NCBI GenBank assembly: GCA_038259855.1
Contig: JBBSOJ010000068.1
Coordinates: 1 to 13,284 of the forward strand
DNA length: 13,284 nt
Source: JBPOFM01 sp038259855
Lineage (GTDB): Bacteria > Bacteroidota > Bacteroidia > Flavobacteriales > Flavobacteriaceae
Direction of reading: 5' to 3'
Shown piece after piece: positions 7,055 to 13,284 of the stretch. Every line of letters starts with the position of its first letter. Position 1 is the stretch's first letter. The notes below the pieces were generated by a model. It saw only the letters and a program-made list of their open reading frames with translations. It was not told the origin of the DNA and did not search any database. Position numbers and translations under genes: made by a program.

Positions 7055-7062
7055 TAAATTTG
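7055..7062 (+). promoter_or_regulatory. Bacteroidota -7 promoter element of pyrG
   Basis: TAAATTTG matches TAnnTTTG and lies 20 nt before the pyrG ATG. No TTG lies at the usual -33 distance. The expected start of transcription falls inside the small inverted repeat TGCGTT-TAAC-AACGCA (7065-7080), which ends 2 nt before the ATG, so the leader would be only about 15 nt. Confidence 0.6.
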
Positions 7063-7082
7063 CCTGCGTTTAACAACGCAAC

Positions 7083-8726
7083 ATGACAACGACTACAAAA
7101 TACATATTTGTAACTGGAGGTGTAACTTCCTCTCTTGGTAAAGGTATCATCGCAGCTTCTCTTGCCAAACTCTTGCAAGCACAAGGATACCGGACAACCA
7201 TCCAAAAATTAGACCCTTACATCAATGTCGATCCTGGCACATTAAATCCTTACGAACACGGCGAATGTTATGTTACGGATGATGGTGCAGAGACTGATCT
7301 AGATCTTGGCCATTATGAGCGTTTTTTGAATGTCCCTACGAGCCAGTCCAACAATGTTACAACGGGCCGCATTTATCAGAGTGTTATAGAAAAAGAACGA
7401 CGCGGTGAATTTTTGGGCAAAACGGTGCAAGTAATTCCTCACATTACTGATGAGATAAAAAATAGAGTTCAAATTTTAGGAAAGTCAGGTGATTATGACA
7501 TTGTGATTACCGAAATCGGTGGAACGGTTGGTGATATTGAATCCTTACCCTACATTGAAGCAGTGCGTCAGCTAAAATGGGATTTGGGGGAGCAAAATGC
7601 CATTGTTATTCATCTTACGTTGATTCCTTACTTATCGGCTGCTGGTGAGTTGAAAACAAAGCCAACACAGCACAGTATCAAAACATTAATGGAAAGTGGT
7701 GTTATGGCAGATATTTTAGTATGCCGTACAGAACATGAATTGCCACAAGATCTGCGCCGCAAATTAGCTTTGTTTTGCAATGTCCGTGAAGAAGCCGTCA
7801 TTCAATCTATCGATGCTTCCACTATATATGATGTTCCAAATTTGATGTTGGAGCAAGGATTGGATAAAGTGGTGCTTAAGAAATTAAACCTTAAGAGCGA
7901 CGCTCCCGATTTAACCAATTGGAATTTATTTTTACAGCGTCACAAAAATCCGAAGGGAGAAGTGACCATCGGTTTGATCGGAAAATATGTAGAATTACAA
8001 GATTCTTATAAGTCTATATTAGAAGCCTTTATTCATTCAGGTGCGGAGAATGAGGTGAGAGTGAAGGTAGAGCCAATTCATTCTGAATATATGACGCCAG
8101 AAAATGTCGCTGATAAATTAGGACATTTGGATGGCGTTCTAGTGGCTCCAGGTTTTGGCGAACGAGGCATTGAAGGGAAAATTGAAGCCGTTCGATTTGT
8201 CAGGGAGCACAACATTCCTTTTTTTGGAATTTGTTTGGGCATGCAAATGGCAGTCATTGAGTACGCTCGAAATGTTCTTGGGTTGAAAGCAGCCAATTCT
8301 ACAGAGATGAATGAAACCACCGCAAATCCTGTGATTGATTTAATGGAATCGCAAAAAACCATTACCGATAAAGGTGGTACCATGCGATTAGGTGCTTGGG
8401 ATTGCAAGTTGGCCGAAAATAGCATTGCCAAAAGTGTGTATGGCACTACAACAATTAAAGAGCGCCATAGGCATCGGTATGAACTTAACAACGCCTATAA
8501 AGAGCAATTAGAAAAAGCAGGTATGATGGCAACGGGTCTAAACCCTGATACGAATCTCGTAGAGATCATTGAGATTCCCAGCCACAATTGGTTTGTGGGT
8601 GTACAATACCATCCAGAATATAAAAGTACAGTGGCGAATCCACATCCGTTATTTGTGGCTTTCGTAAAGGCTGCTTTACAATTTAAGAAGAACAAAAAGA
8701 GTGTCACAATGGCACATAACCAATAA
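7083..8726 (+). CDS. pyrG: CTP synthase
   Basis: PyrG makes CTP from UTP using ATP and ammonia from glutamine, the last step of de novo pyrimidine nucleotide synthesis. The 547-residue length is standard. The N-terminal synthase domain starts with FVTGGVTSSLGKG (P-loop around residues 9-21) and contains DPYINVDPGTLNPYEHGE and the EIGGTVGDIES segment. The C-terminal class I glutamine amidotransferase domain has nucleophile Cys384 (FFGICLGMQ) with His510 and Glu512 (VQYHPEYKS) completing the triad. All catalytic residues are intact. The ATG at 7083 is fixed by the family N-terminus. yidC follows after 94 bp with no clear terminator or -7 element between, so co-transcription is likely; this gene order is common in Flavobacteriia. 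Confidence 0.98.
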   Translation: MTTTTKYIFVTGGVTSSLGKGIIAASLAKLLQAQGYRTTIQKLDPYINVDPGTLNPYEHGECYVTDDGAETDLDLGHYERFLNVPTSQSNNVTTGRIYQSVIEKERRGEFLGKTVQVIPHITDEIKNRVQILGKSGDYDIVITEIGGTVGDIESLPYIEAVRQLKWDLGEQNAIVIHLTLIPYLSAAGELKTKPTQHSIKTLMESGVMADILVCRTEHELPQDLRRKLALFCNVREEAVIQSIDASTIYDVPNLMLEQGLDKVVLKKLNLKSDAPDLTNWNLFLQRHKNPKGEVTIGLIGKYVELQDSYKSILEAFIHSGAENEVRVKVEPIHSEYMTPENVADKLGHLDGVLVAPGFGERGIEGKIEAVRFVREHNIPFFGICLGMQMAVIEYARNVLGLKAANSTEMNETTANPVIDLMESQKTITDKGGTMRLGAWDCKLAENSIAKSVYGTTTIKERHRHRYELNNAYKEQLEKAGMMATGLNPDTNLVEIIEIPSHNWFVGVQYHPEYKSTVANPHPLFVAFVKAALQFKKNKKSVTMAHNQ

Positions 8727-8820
8727 CGGACGGCTTTTTGATAACCAAAAGCAGCAAAAACATAATTTATTATTAACTACCAAACGTCTCCAAATGTAAA
8801 AGGAGATGATATTCACTGAC

Positions 8821-10734
8821 ATGGAAGAAAAAAAATTAGACGTAAAATCCATCATAGGTTTCGTCCTTATATTCGGGATTTTATTATTCATGCTTTGGCA
8901 AAATCAGCCAACTCCGGAAGAGAAAGCAGCTGAAAAAGCGAGATTAGAGCAATTGTCAAATGACGAAAAGTCTAAAAAAGCGTCAACAGAGACCGATCCT
9001 TCTACGGCCTCAACGGAAGTGTACTCCAATGATACAGTATCGGATTCTACAAAACTTGCAGATCTAAAAAATAAGTTGGGCTCTTTTGCGTATGCCTCTA
9101 CACTGCCATCAGCCAAAGATGAGTCAACGGAAGTGAAGACAGAGTTGCTAACGTTGAAATTCAACAACAAAGGCGGGTTCCTTTCTGAAGTCAAATTGAA
9201 TAAATATGTAAATTATGATTCTGTTCCTATTTATTTGATAAAGGATAAGAATACGGCATTTAATATAACCTTTGGGACTACTGATAATAGAACTTTAAAT
9301 ACATCCGATCTGTATTTCCAGCCAACTGTCAGCGAAAACGGAAATAATACCATTGTTTCGATGAAGCTGAAGGTTTCTGAAAGTGAATTTTTAGAATATA
9401 GATATGTTATTCAGCCAAAGGACTATATGTTGAATTTTACGATTCGATCGCAAGGGTTGAATGATGTCATCAATACGTCTCAAGAGATTAAATTAGATTG
9501 GAAGATGAAGACCTTCCGTCACGATCAGAGTATTGCTTATGAAAACCGCTATACAAGATTGACCTATCAATATGAAGATGGTGATAAGATCGATAAGTTG
9601 TCTGAAGGTAGTGATGACGAGGAAACAGAAGCAGACGTCAATTGGCTATCGTATCGTCAGCATTTTTTTAGTACCATACTCGTTGCTGATAAACCATTCA
9701 AATCTGCAAACATCAGTTCTAGAAACTTGGTGGATGATGAAGAGGTTGACACTGTTTTTACAAAGCAGTATGCTTCAAAAATAGGATTGAGTGTCGCGGG
9801 TGGTGAAATAAATGAGCCAATGAAATTATATTTTGGCCCTACCGATAGTAAGATTTTAAAAGCCTATAAGTCAGATTTAGAGAAAAGTATTCCTCTTGGT
9901 TGGGGTATATTTGGTTGGATCAATAAAGCACTTTTCATACCGCTTTTCGGCTTTTTAAGTTCTATAATGCCTTATGGTATAGCGATCATTGTGATGACGA
10001 TCCTAATTAAGATATGTCTGTCATTCGTTCAATACAAGCAATTCCTATCGCAGGCAAAAATGCGATTATTGAAACCAGAGTTGGATGCCGTAAAAGCGAA
10101 ATACAAAGATAATAAGCTTAAGGTACAACAAGAAACGATGGCATTACAAAGCAAAGCTGGAGCGAGCCCATTAAGTGGCTGTCTACCAGGTCTTATGCAA
10201 ATTCCGGTATTCTATGCCTTATTTATGTTTTTCCCGACAGCGTTTGATTTAAGGCAAAAAAGTTTCCTCTGGGCGGACGATTTATCCTCGTATGACGTTA
10301 TTGCAGAGTTGCCATTTCACATTCCGCTATATGGTAGTCACGTCAGTTTGTTTCCAATATTGGCAGCTGTGGCCATTTTCTTCTATATGAAAATGACCAC
10401 CGGTGATCAGATGGCATCGCAGCCAACTCAAGAAGGGATGCCTGATATGGCCAAGATGATGAAATACATGATCTACTTCTCACCATTATTGATGTTGGTG
10501 TTTTTTAACCAATACGCATCAGGATTAAGTTTGTATTATTTTATTTCGAATTTGATTAGTATCGGTATTATGTTGGTCATCAAGAATTACATCTTGGATG
10601 AAGATAAAATACACGCGCAGATTCAAGTAAGTAAATCAAAGCCTAAAAAGCAAAATAGATTCCAAAAGAAGATGGCCGAAATGATGGAACAAGCAGAGAT
10701 TCAGAAAGAAGCGCAGAATAAGCGTAAGAAGTAG
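8821..10734 (+). CDS. yidC: Membrane protein insertase YidC
   Basis: YidC inserts and folds inner-membrane proteins, alone or with SecYEG. The protein is 637 residues when started at 8821 (MEEKKLDVKSIIGF), the N-terminus usual for flavobacterial YidC. An in-frame ATG at 8806 would add five residues, but it directly abuts the AGGAG at 8801 with no spacing. Order: membrane segment at about 11-26, a large periplasmic beta domain to about 350, then the YidC/Oxa1 core (roughly 380-600) with KASPLSGCLPGLMQIPVFYA-type hallmarks, and a Lys/Arg-rich cytoplasmic tail suited to ribosome contact. Lys397 (LIKICLSF) sits where E. coli has the groove Arg366. It follows pyrG and is probably in the same transcript. 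Confidence 0.97.
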   Translation: MEEKKLDVKSIIGFVLIFGILLFMLWQNQPTPEEKAAEKARLEQLSNDEKSKKASTETDPSTASTEVYSNDTVSDSTKLADLKNKLGSFAYASTLPSAKDESTEVKTELLTLKFNNKGGFLSEVKLNKYVNYDSVPIYLIKDKNTAFNITFGTTDNRTLNTSDLYFQPTVSENGNNTIVSMKLKVSESEFLEYRYVIQPKDYMLNFTIRSQGLNDVINTSQEIKLDWKMKTFRHDQSIAYENRYTRLTYQYEDGDKIDKLSEGSDDEETEADVNWLSYRQHFFSTILVADKPFKSANISSRNLVDDEEVDTVFTKQYASKIGLSVAGGEINEPMKLYFGPTDSKILKAYKSDLEKSIPLGWGIFGWINKALFIPLFGFLSSIMPYGIAIIVMTILIKICLSFVQYKQFLSQAKMRLLKPELDAVKAKYKDNKLKVQQETMALQSKAGASPLSGCLPGLMQIPVFYALFMFFPTAFDLRQKSFLWADDLSSYDVIAELPFHIPLYGSHVSLFPILAAVAIFFYMKMTTGDQMASQPTQEGMPDMAKMMKYMIYFSPLLMLVFFNQYASGLSLYYFISNLISIGIMLVIKNYILDEDKIHAQIQVSKSKPKKQNRFQKKMAEMMEQAEIQKEAQNKRKK

Positions 10735-10758
10735 TCTAATTTAAAGCTTATTAATATA

Positions 10759-10992
10759 CTTAAAAAGTCTATTTTTTTGTGACTTGTTCGGGTTTAGATC
10801 ATAGTAATAAGGTTCTAATGTTTTAGAATTATCATTTATTAGTCTTGCATTAAACTATCAAGATTATCTAATTAGTAGAATAATGCTGTTATGACAGCAG
10901 TAAGAATTGCCTCCAAGTTGTTTGGGGGCTTTCTTGTTATCATCAATGGCAGAAATTACTTTCACATTCATTACATTGCTTAAAAAGTCCAT
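10759..10992 (+). repeat. 14-bp direct repeats 220 bp apart
   Basis: CTTAAAAAGTCTAT (10759-10772) and CTTAAAAAGTCCAT (10979-10992) match at 13 of 14 positions. They bracket the segment that holds the two hairpins after yidC. They could be traces of a small insertion or excision, or coincidence in AT-rich DNA. Confidence 0.3.
10909..10937 (+). terminator. Probable intrinsic terminator of the pyrG-yidC transcript
   Basis: GCCTCCAA (10909-10916) pairs with TTGGGGGC (10922-10929), eight pairs including one G-T wobble, with a 5-nt loop. A moderately T-rich tail (TTTCTTGTT) follows. It lies about 175 bp after the yidC stop, preceded by a second hairpin at 10884-10899. A weaker candidate closer to yidC is ACTT-AAA-AAGT (10758-10768) before a T-run, but its stem is nearly all A-T. 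Confidence 0.5.
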
Positions 10993-11231
10993 ATAAATTA
11001 CCAACAATATCTTTAATACCTATATAGAGTAATTGTCCGTATCTCAAAATGGCAATAACATATACAATTACAAGGGTGTTCTGAAATGGTTGATTGATTT
11101 TTTATCACTAGGAGATTAGTATATAGAAAATTCTATAGTGTTATATATCTACTCAAAAATTGAAAATAAGTTCAAGCTTAAAAGAGTATTTAAATAATGG
11201 TTGTTTTATATTGTTTATATAGAACAATAAA

Positions 11232-11261
11232 AAAATGCCTTCAACTAATTGAAGGCATTTT
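11232..11261. terminator. Intrinsic terminator of the FAS1 gene
   Basis: AAAATGCCTTCAA (11232-11244) and TTGAAGGCATTTT (11249-11261) form a perfect 13-bp stem with a 4-nt loop. On the - strand it lies 24 bp past the FAS1 stop codon, and the stem ends in a long U-run (the A-rich stretch 11228-11235 read in reverse). It may also stop + strand read-through from yidC. Confidence 0.9.
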
Positions 11262-11285
11262 ATTAAAATTATAATAAATTCAATC

Positions 11286-12233
11286 TTATTGTAAAGGTAA
11301 AATTACTCTGTCTACAGCATGTACAACACCATTTGAAGCTTGTATGTCAACTAGAGCAGATATGATACCGATTTCTCGAGCATTAGGATCTGTAATGGTA
11401 AGAGCATTAGCATCTAATATAATATCTCCACCTAACGCTGATACTGTTCCCGTTGGGATCATTGAGGAAGTAATATTTCCACTTAATACATGGATCAATA
11501 AAATATCTTCTACAGTAGCGGGAGCCACATCACCAAGAGTTGTGTTTCCTGAAGGATCCAATTCTAACAATAAATTAGCAAATGCATCATCCGTTGGTGC
11601 GAATACTGTAAATGGACCAGCACCTGATAACGTTCCGATAAGGTTTGGAGATGGTGATTGTGAATCTGCAGATTGTAACGCCGCCACTAAATTAGATAGG
11701 GCAGGATTTGCCAATGCAAAAGTAGTTACAGTTGGTAACCCAATAACAGCATCAACAATATGTACTGTTCCGTTAGTAGCGCTAATATCAGCAGTACTTA
11801 CAGAAGAAACACCATTAAATCTCACACCATTTGCAGTGTTGAAGTAAAGTGACATAGGATTTGATCCTGCTCCAGTTGCACTTGTATTAGTGTAACCTGA
11901 ACCTGCAGTTGTTAATGCAGTTGACGTCACATTACCAGAAATAACATGGTTCAATAAAATTTGAGAAAGTACGTCTGTTGGAACATCGCTCAATGAAGCA
12001 AACCCATTATCATTTAAGAATGTAGTAAACGCTGCATTGGTTGGAGCCAATACTGTAAATGGACCATCACCATTTAATACATTTACTAAATCTCCATCTG
12101 CTGCCTGTAATGCAGCAACCAAACTTGAAAGTGATGGTGTTGCACTGGCTGTCTGAACAATATTCAAAGCTTGTGGAGGTGTTACAATGTTATTGTCGTC
12201 ATCGTCACTACAAGCTGAAAATACAACTACCAA
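11286..12233 (-). CDS. Two-domain fasciclin (FAS1) protein; open frame lacks an intact leader
   Basis: The open frame encodes two FAS1 domains, adhesion-type domains found in secreted and surface proteins. Domain 1 covers about residues 20-165 (GPFTVLAPTNAAF ... NGTVHIVDAVIGLP) and domain 2 about 166-315 (GPFTVFAPTDDAF ... NGVVHAVDRVILP). Both carry the H1 and H2 box patterns. The frame as given begins at a TTG (12233), yielding only seven residues before the lipobox Cys in FSACSDDDD, too short for a leader. The natural start is the ATG at 12276-12278, but codon 6 from there is TAA. The Cys followed by Ser and four Asp resembles the Bacteroidota surface-lipoprotein export signal, so the ancestral product was probably a surface lipoprotein. 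Whether any functional protein is made is uncertain. A strong terminator follows. Confidence 0.8.
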   Translation of the reverse strand: MVVVFSACSDDDDNNIVTPPQALNIVQTASATPSLSSLVAALQAADGDLVNVLNGDGPFTVLAPTNAAFTTFLNDNGFASLSDVPTDVLSQILLNHVISGNVTSTALTTAGSGYTNTSATGAGSNPMSLYFNTANGVRFNGVSSVSTADISATNGTVHIVDAVIGLPTVTTFALANPALSNLVAALQSADSQSPSPNLIGTLSGAGPFTVFAPTDDAFANLLLELDPSGNTTLGDVAPATVEDILLIHVLSGNITSSMIPTGTVSALGGDIILDANALTITDPNAREIGIISALVDIQASNGVVHAVDRVILPLQ

Positions 12234-12278
12234 TAAAAGTATCGGTAAAATCTTGCTTAATTATGAAATAATTTTCAT
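12234..12278 (-). pseudogene. Severed 5' end of the FAS1 lipoprotein gene (in-frame TAA at 12261-12263)
   Basis: Read from ATG 12278 on the - strand, the frame is Met-Lys-Ile-Ile-Ser-stop-Leu-Ser-Lys-Ile-Leu-Pro-Ile-Leu-Leu, then runs into LVVVFSAC. Apart from codon 6 this is a textbook lipoprotein leader: basic start, hydrophobic core, lipobox F-S-A-C. The frame is uninterrupted on both sides of the stop, so one substitution (for example AAA or CAA to TAA) explains it. No ATG, GTG or TTG lies between the stop and the TTG at 12233. Possible explanations are a true nonsense mutation, a sequencing error, or low-level read-through. Confidence 0.7.
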
Positions 12279-12331
12279 TTTTTTGAGTTTTAAAAAGTTA
12301 ATATTAAATTTTTGTCTAACGAATTTAACTA

Positions 12332-13039
12332 ATGAATAAACAAAATATATTTATAATTGTAATTTTAACACTATTTTTAACACCTGTATACGGACAAACG
12401 GTTAATTTGATCGATGAAAATGGTAGGCGAGACGGTGTTTGGAAGGTGAATTTTGATACGACTGATCAGCCCAAATATGAAGGTAAATTTGAACATGGTA
12501 AAGAGATCGGAACCTTCAAGTTTTATAAGCTGGTTGAAGGGAAAAGCAAGTTGAGCGCCACGAGAGAATTTACTGTAAATAGTGACAAAATTAAGGTCCA
12601 ATTTTTTTCATCTAAAGGAAAACTGATCAGTGAGGGGATGATGAATGACAAATTATACATTGGTAAATGGATTTTTTATCAAAATAAAACTGATGGTATT
12701 TTAATGATCGAGAATTATTCTGACAAAGGTGTTTTAGAAGGTGAAAAATTAGTGTTTTATGAGAATAATCAGATGGCAGAAAAATCAATCTATGTCAATG
12801 GTGAGATTGATGGAACGTCTATGTGGTACTCTCCAGAAGGAAAAGTACTAAAGGAATTTACCTATAAACATGGACTGCTTCATGGTATGGCGAAATATTA
12901 TGATAAAGATGGGCAGCTCTTGGCGGAAGGGGAATACAAAAACGACAAAAAGCACGGTATATGGAAGTATTATGAAAAGGGCGAGTTAACAGAAGAAAAA
13001 GATTTTACGACTTATAGTAAAAATCCTAAAAAACAATAG
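12332..13039 (+). CDS. Secreted MORN-repeat protein (YwqK-like)
   Basis: The 235-residue protein has a Sec signal peptide (MNKQNIFIIVILTLFLTPVYG-Q, likely cut after Gly22) and then six or seven MORN_2-type repeats, each about 20-24 residues, of the form G-x-W-x-x-Y/F...G. Clear ones are GKWIFYQN, GEKLVFYEN, GTSMWYSPEG, GMAKYYDKDG and GIWKYYEKG. There is no lipobox, so it is probably periplasmic or secreted. Databases often label such proteins as YwqK-family antitoxins, but no toxin gene is adjacent and that label says little here. Its place between yidC and mnmA is conserved in many Flavobacteriia, which hints at an envelope role. Its upstream region is shared with the divergent FAS1 gene (53 bp from ATG to ATG) and has only a poor -7 match ending at 12314. 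Confidence 0.85.
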   Translation: MNKQNIFIIVILTLFLTPVYGQTVNLIDENGRRDGVWKVNFDTTDQPKYEGKFEHGKEIGTFKFYKLVEGKSKLSATREFTVNSDKIKVQFFSSKGKLISEGMMNDKLYIGKWIFYQNKTDGILMIENYSDKGVLEGEKLVFYENNQMAEKSIYVNGEIDGTSMWYSPEGKVLKEFTYKHGLLHGMAKYYDKDGQLLAEGEYKNDKKHGIWKYYEKGELTEEKDFTTYSKNPKKQ

Positions 13040-13252
13040 CATATACCAGACTCCGATATCAGTAATCAGTCTTCAATCATCCATTATAATTTTAAAGTTT
13101 TATAGCATGAAACCCGTTCTTTTCCAAAGAATAGTAAACAGACTGTAAATTTGAACGTTATTCTTATCGTCTATATTATTTAATTATATCTATTCTCAAT
13201 TTTCCTATTTGGTTTTACATTCATACTTGAAGGCAAAGACAGTATAATTGTT

Positions 13253-13260
13253 TAATTTTG
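13253..13260 (+). promoter_or_regulatory. Bacteroidota -7 promoter element of mnmA
   Basis: TAATTTTG matches TAnnTTTG and ends only 4 nt before the mnmA ATG. A TTG at 13227-13229 gives a 23-nt spacer, acceptable for a -33 box. If this element is used, the transcript would be leaderless or nearly so. A second match, TAAATTTG at 13146-13153, could supply a longer leader of about 110 nt. Confidence 0.5.
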
Positions 13261-13264
13261 CAAA

Positions 13265-13284
13265 ATGAAAAGAGTAATTATAGG
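13265..13284 (+). CDS. mnmA: tRNA-specific 2-thiouridylase MnmA, N-terminal start (partial)
   Basis: Only the first six codons plus two bases are in the window (Met-Lys-Arg-Val-Ile-Ile-G..). This matches the usual MnmA start, MKRVVVGLSGG, which leads into the ATP-pyrophosphatase P-loop. MnmA thiolates uridine 34 of tRNA-Lys, -Glu and -Gln. The call rests on this short match and on the yidC/MORN-protein/mnmA order seen in Flavobacteriia, so it is a good guess rather than proof. Confidence 0.65.

Larger units (their letters stand above)
10735..11285. other. 551-bp gene-free AT-rich stretch with several hairpins
   Basis: I find no credible gene here: the only short frames are about 11 codons (for example from the ATG at 11050). 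The stretch holds a hairpin TGCTGT-TATG-ACAGCA (10884-10899), a terminator-like hairpin at 10909-10929, near-identical direct repeats (10759-10772 and 10979-10992), an AT-rich hairpin TATAGAA-AA-TTCTATA (11122-11137), a 7-bp stem TATTGTT/AACAATA (11209-11229), and the FAS1 gene terminator (11232-11261). An unrecognised small RNA or decayed gene cannot be excluded. Confidence 0.6.

Noticed and set aside
8078..8491. 137-codon open frame antisense to pyrG
   Set aside because: It is a mirror of the conserved glutaminase domain of CTP synthase and has no start signals.
8806..8820. Upstream ATG as the start of yidC
   Set aside because: AGGAG directly touches this ATG, leaving no spacing, and the family N-terminus MEEKK begins at 8821.
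11344..11847. 167-codon open frame antisense to the FAS1 gene
   Set aside because: FAS1 repeats in the other strand fully explain the sequence; the antisense frame has no recognisable motif.
12261..12263. Alternative genetic code or recoded TAA
   Set aside because: Other genes in the window (ftsY, amidase, the PLP enzyme) use TAA as their normal stop, so a code change cannot explain the in-frame stop.
12332..13039. Toxin-antitoxin system based on YwqK similarity
   Set aside because: The protein is a secreted MORN-repeat protein and there is no toxin gene beside it; the neighbouring genes are a FAS1 protein and mnmA.

Overview
The window is AT-rich chromosomal DNA, most likely from a member of the Bacteroidota, class Flavobacteriia. 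Three things point there. The housekeeping order (ftsY end ... rimO; pyrG-yidC-MORN/YwqK protein-mnmA start) is typical of that class. The start regions carry the Bacteroidota -7 element TAnnTTTG (before rimO, the PLP-enzyme gene, pyrG and mnmA) with no strong Shine-Dalgarno sequences. Two genes encode lipoproteins with Bacteroidota-style leaders and one body carries an acidic Cys-Ser-Asp-Asp-Asp-Asp export-type signal.

Layout. 1-105 is the 3' end of ftsY. 106-339 is non-coding and holds small hairpin repeats. 340-2001 (+) is a lipoprotein amidase, and 1998-3071 (-) a beta-lactamase-fold serine hydrolase lipoprotein; the two genes overlap tail to tail by 4 bp. 3275-4579 (+) is rimO, closed by a strong terminator at 4671-4703. 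4738-6823 (-) is a two-gene unit: a 614-residue PLP enzyme of the Cys/Met-metabolism family followed 16 bp later by a 74-residue protein of unknown function. Divergent from it, pyrG (7083-8726) and yidC (8821-10734) run on the + strand. 10735-11285 is a 551-bp gene-free stretch with hairpins. 11286-12233 (-) encodes a two-domain fasciclin (FAS1) protein whose lipoprotein signal peptide is broken by an in-frame TAA. 12332-13039 (+) is a secreted MORN-repeat protein, and mnmA begins at 13265.

Functionally, most of this is core biology: membrane protein targeting and insertion (FtsY, YidC), ribosome and tRNA modification (RimO, MnmA) and CTP synthesis (PyrG). The accessory part is envelope lipoproteins (amidase, serine hydrolase, FAS1) and the PLP-enzyme/small-protein pair.

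The items most worth a second look are: (i) the nonsense codon inside an otherwise perfect lipoprotein leader of the FAS1 gene; (ii) two tandem hairpin units after ftsY whose stems differ by a compensatory base-pair change; (iii) the 74-residue protein, whose predicted secondary-structure order matches the ribosomal bL12 C-terminal domain, paired with an unusually long PLP enzyme; and (iv) short or absent leaders between TAnnTTTG elements and start codons. I saw no CRISPR array, tRNA, rRNA, transposase or prophage gene.
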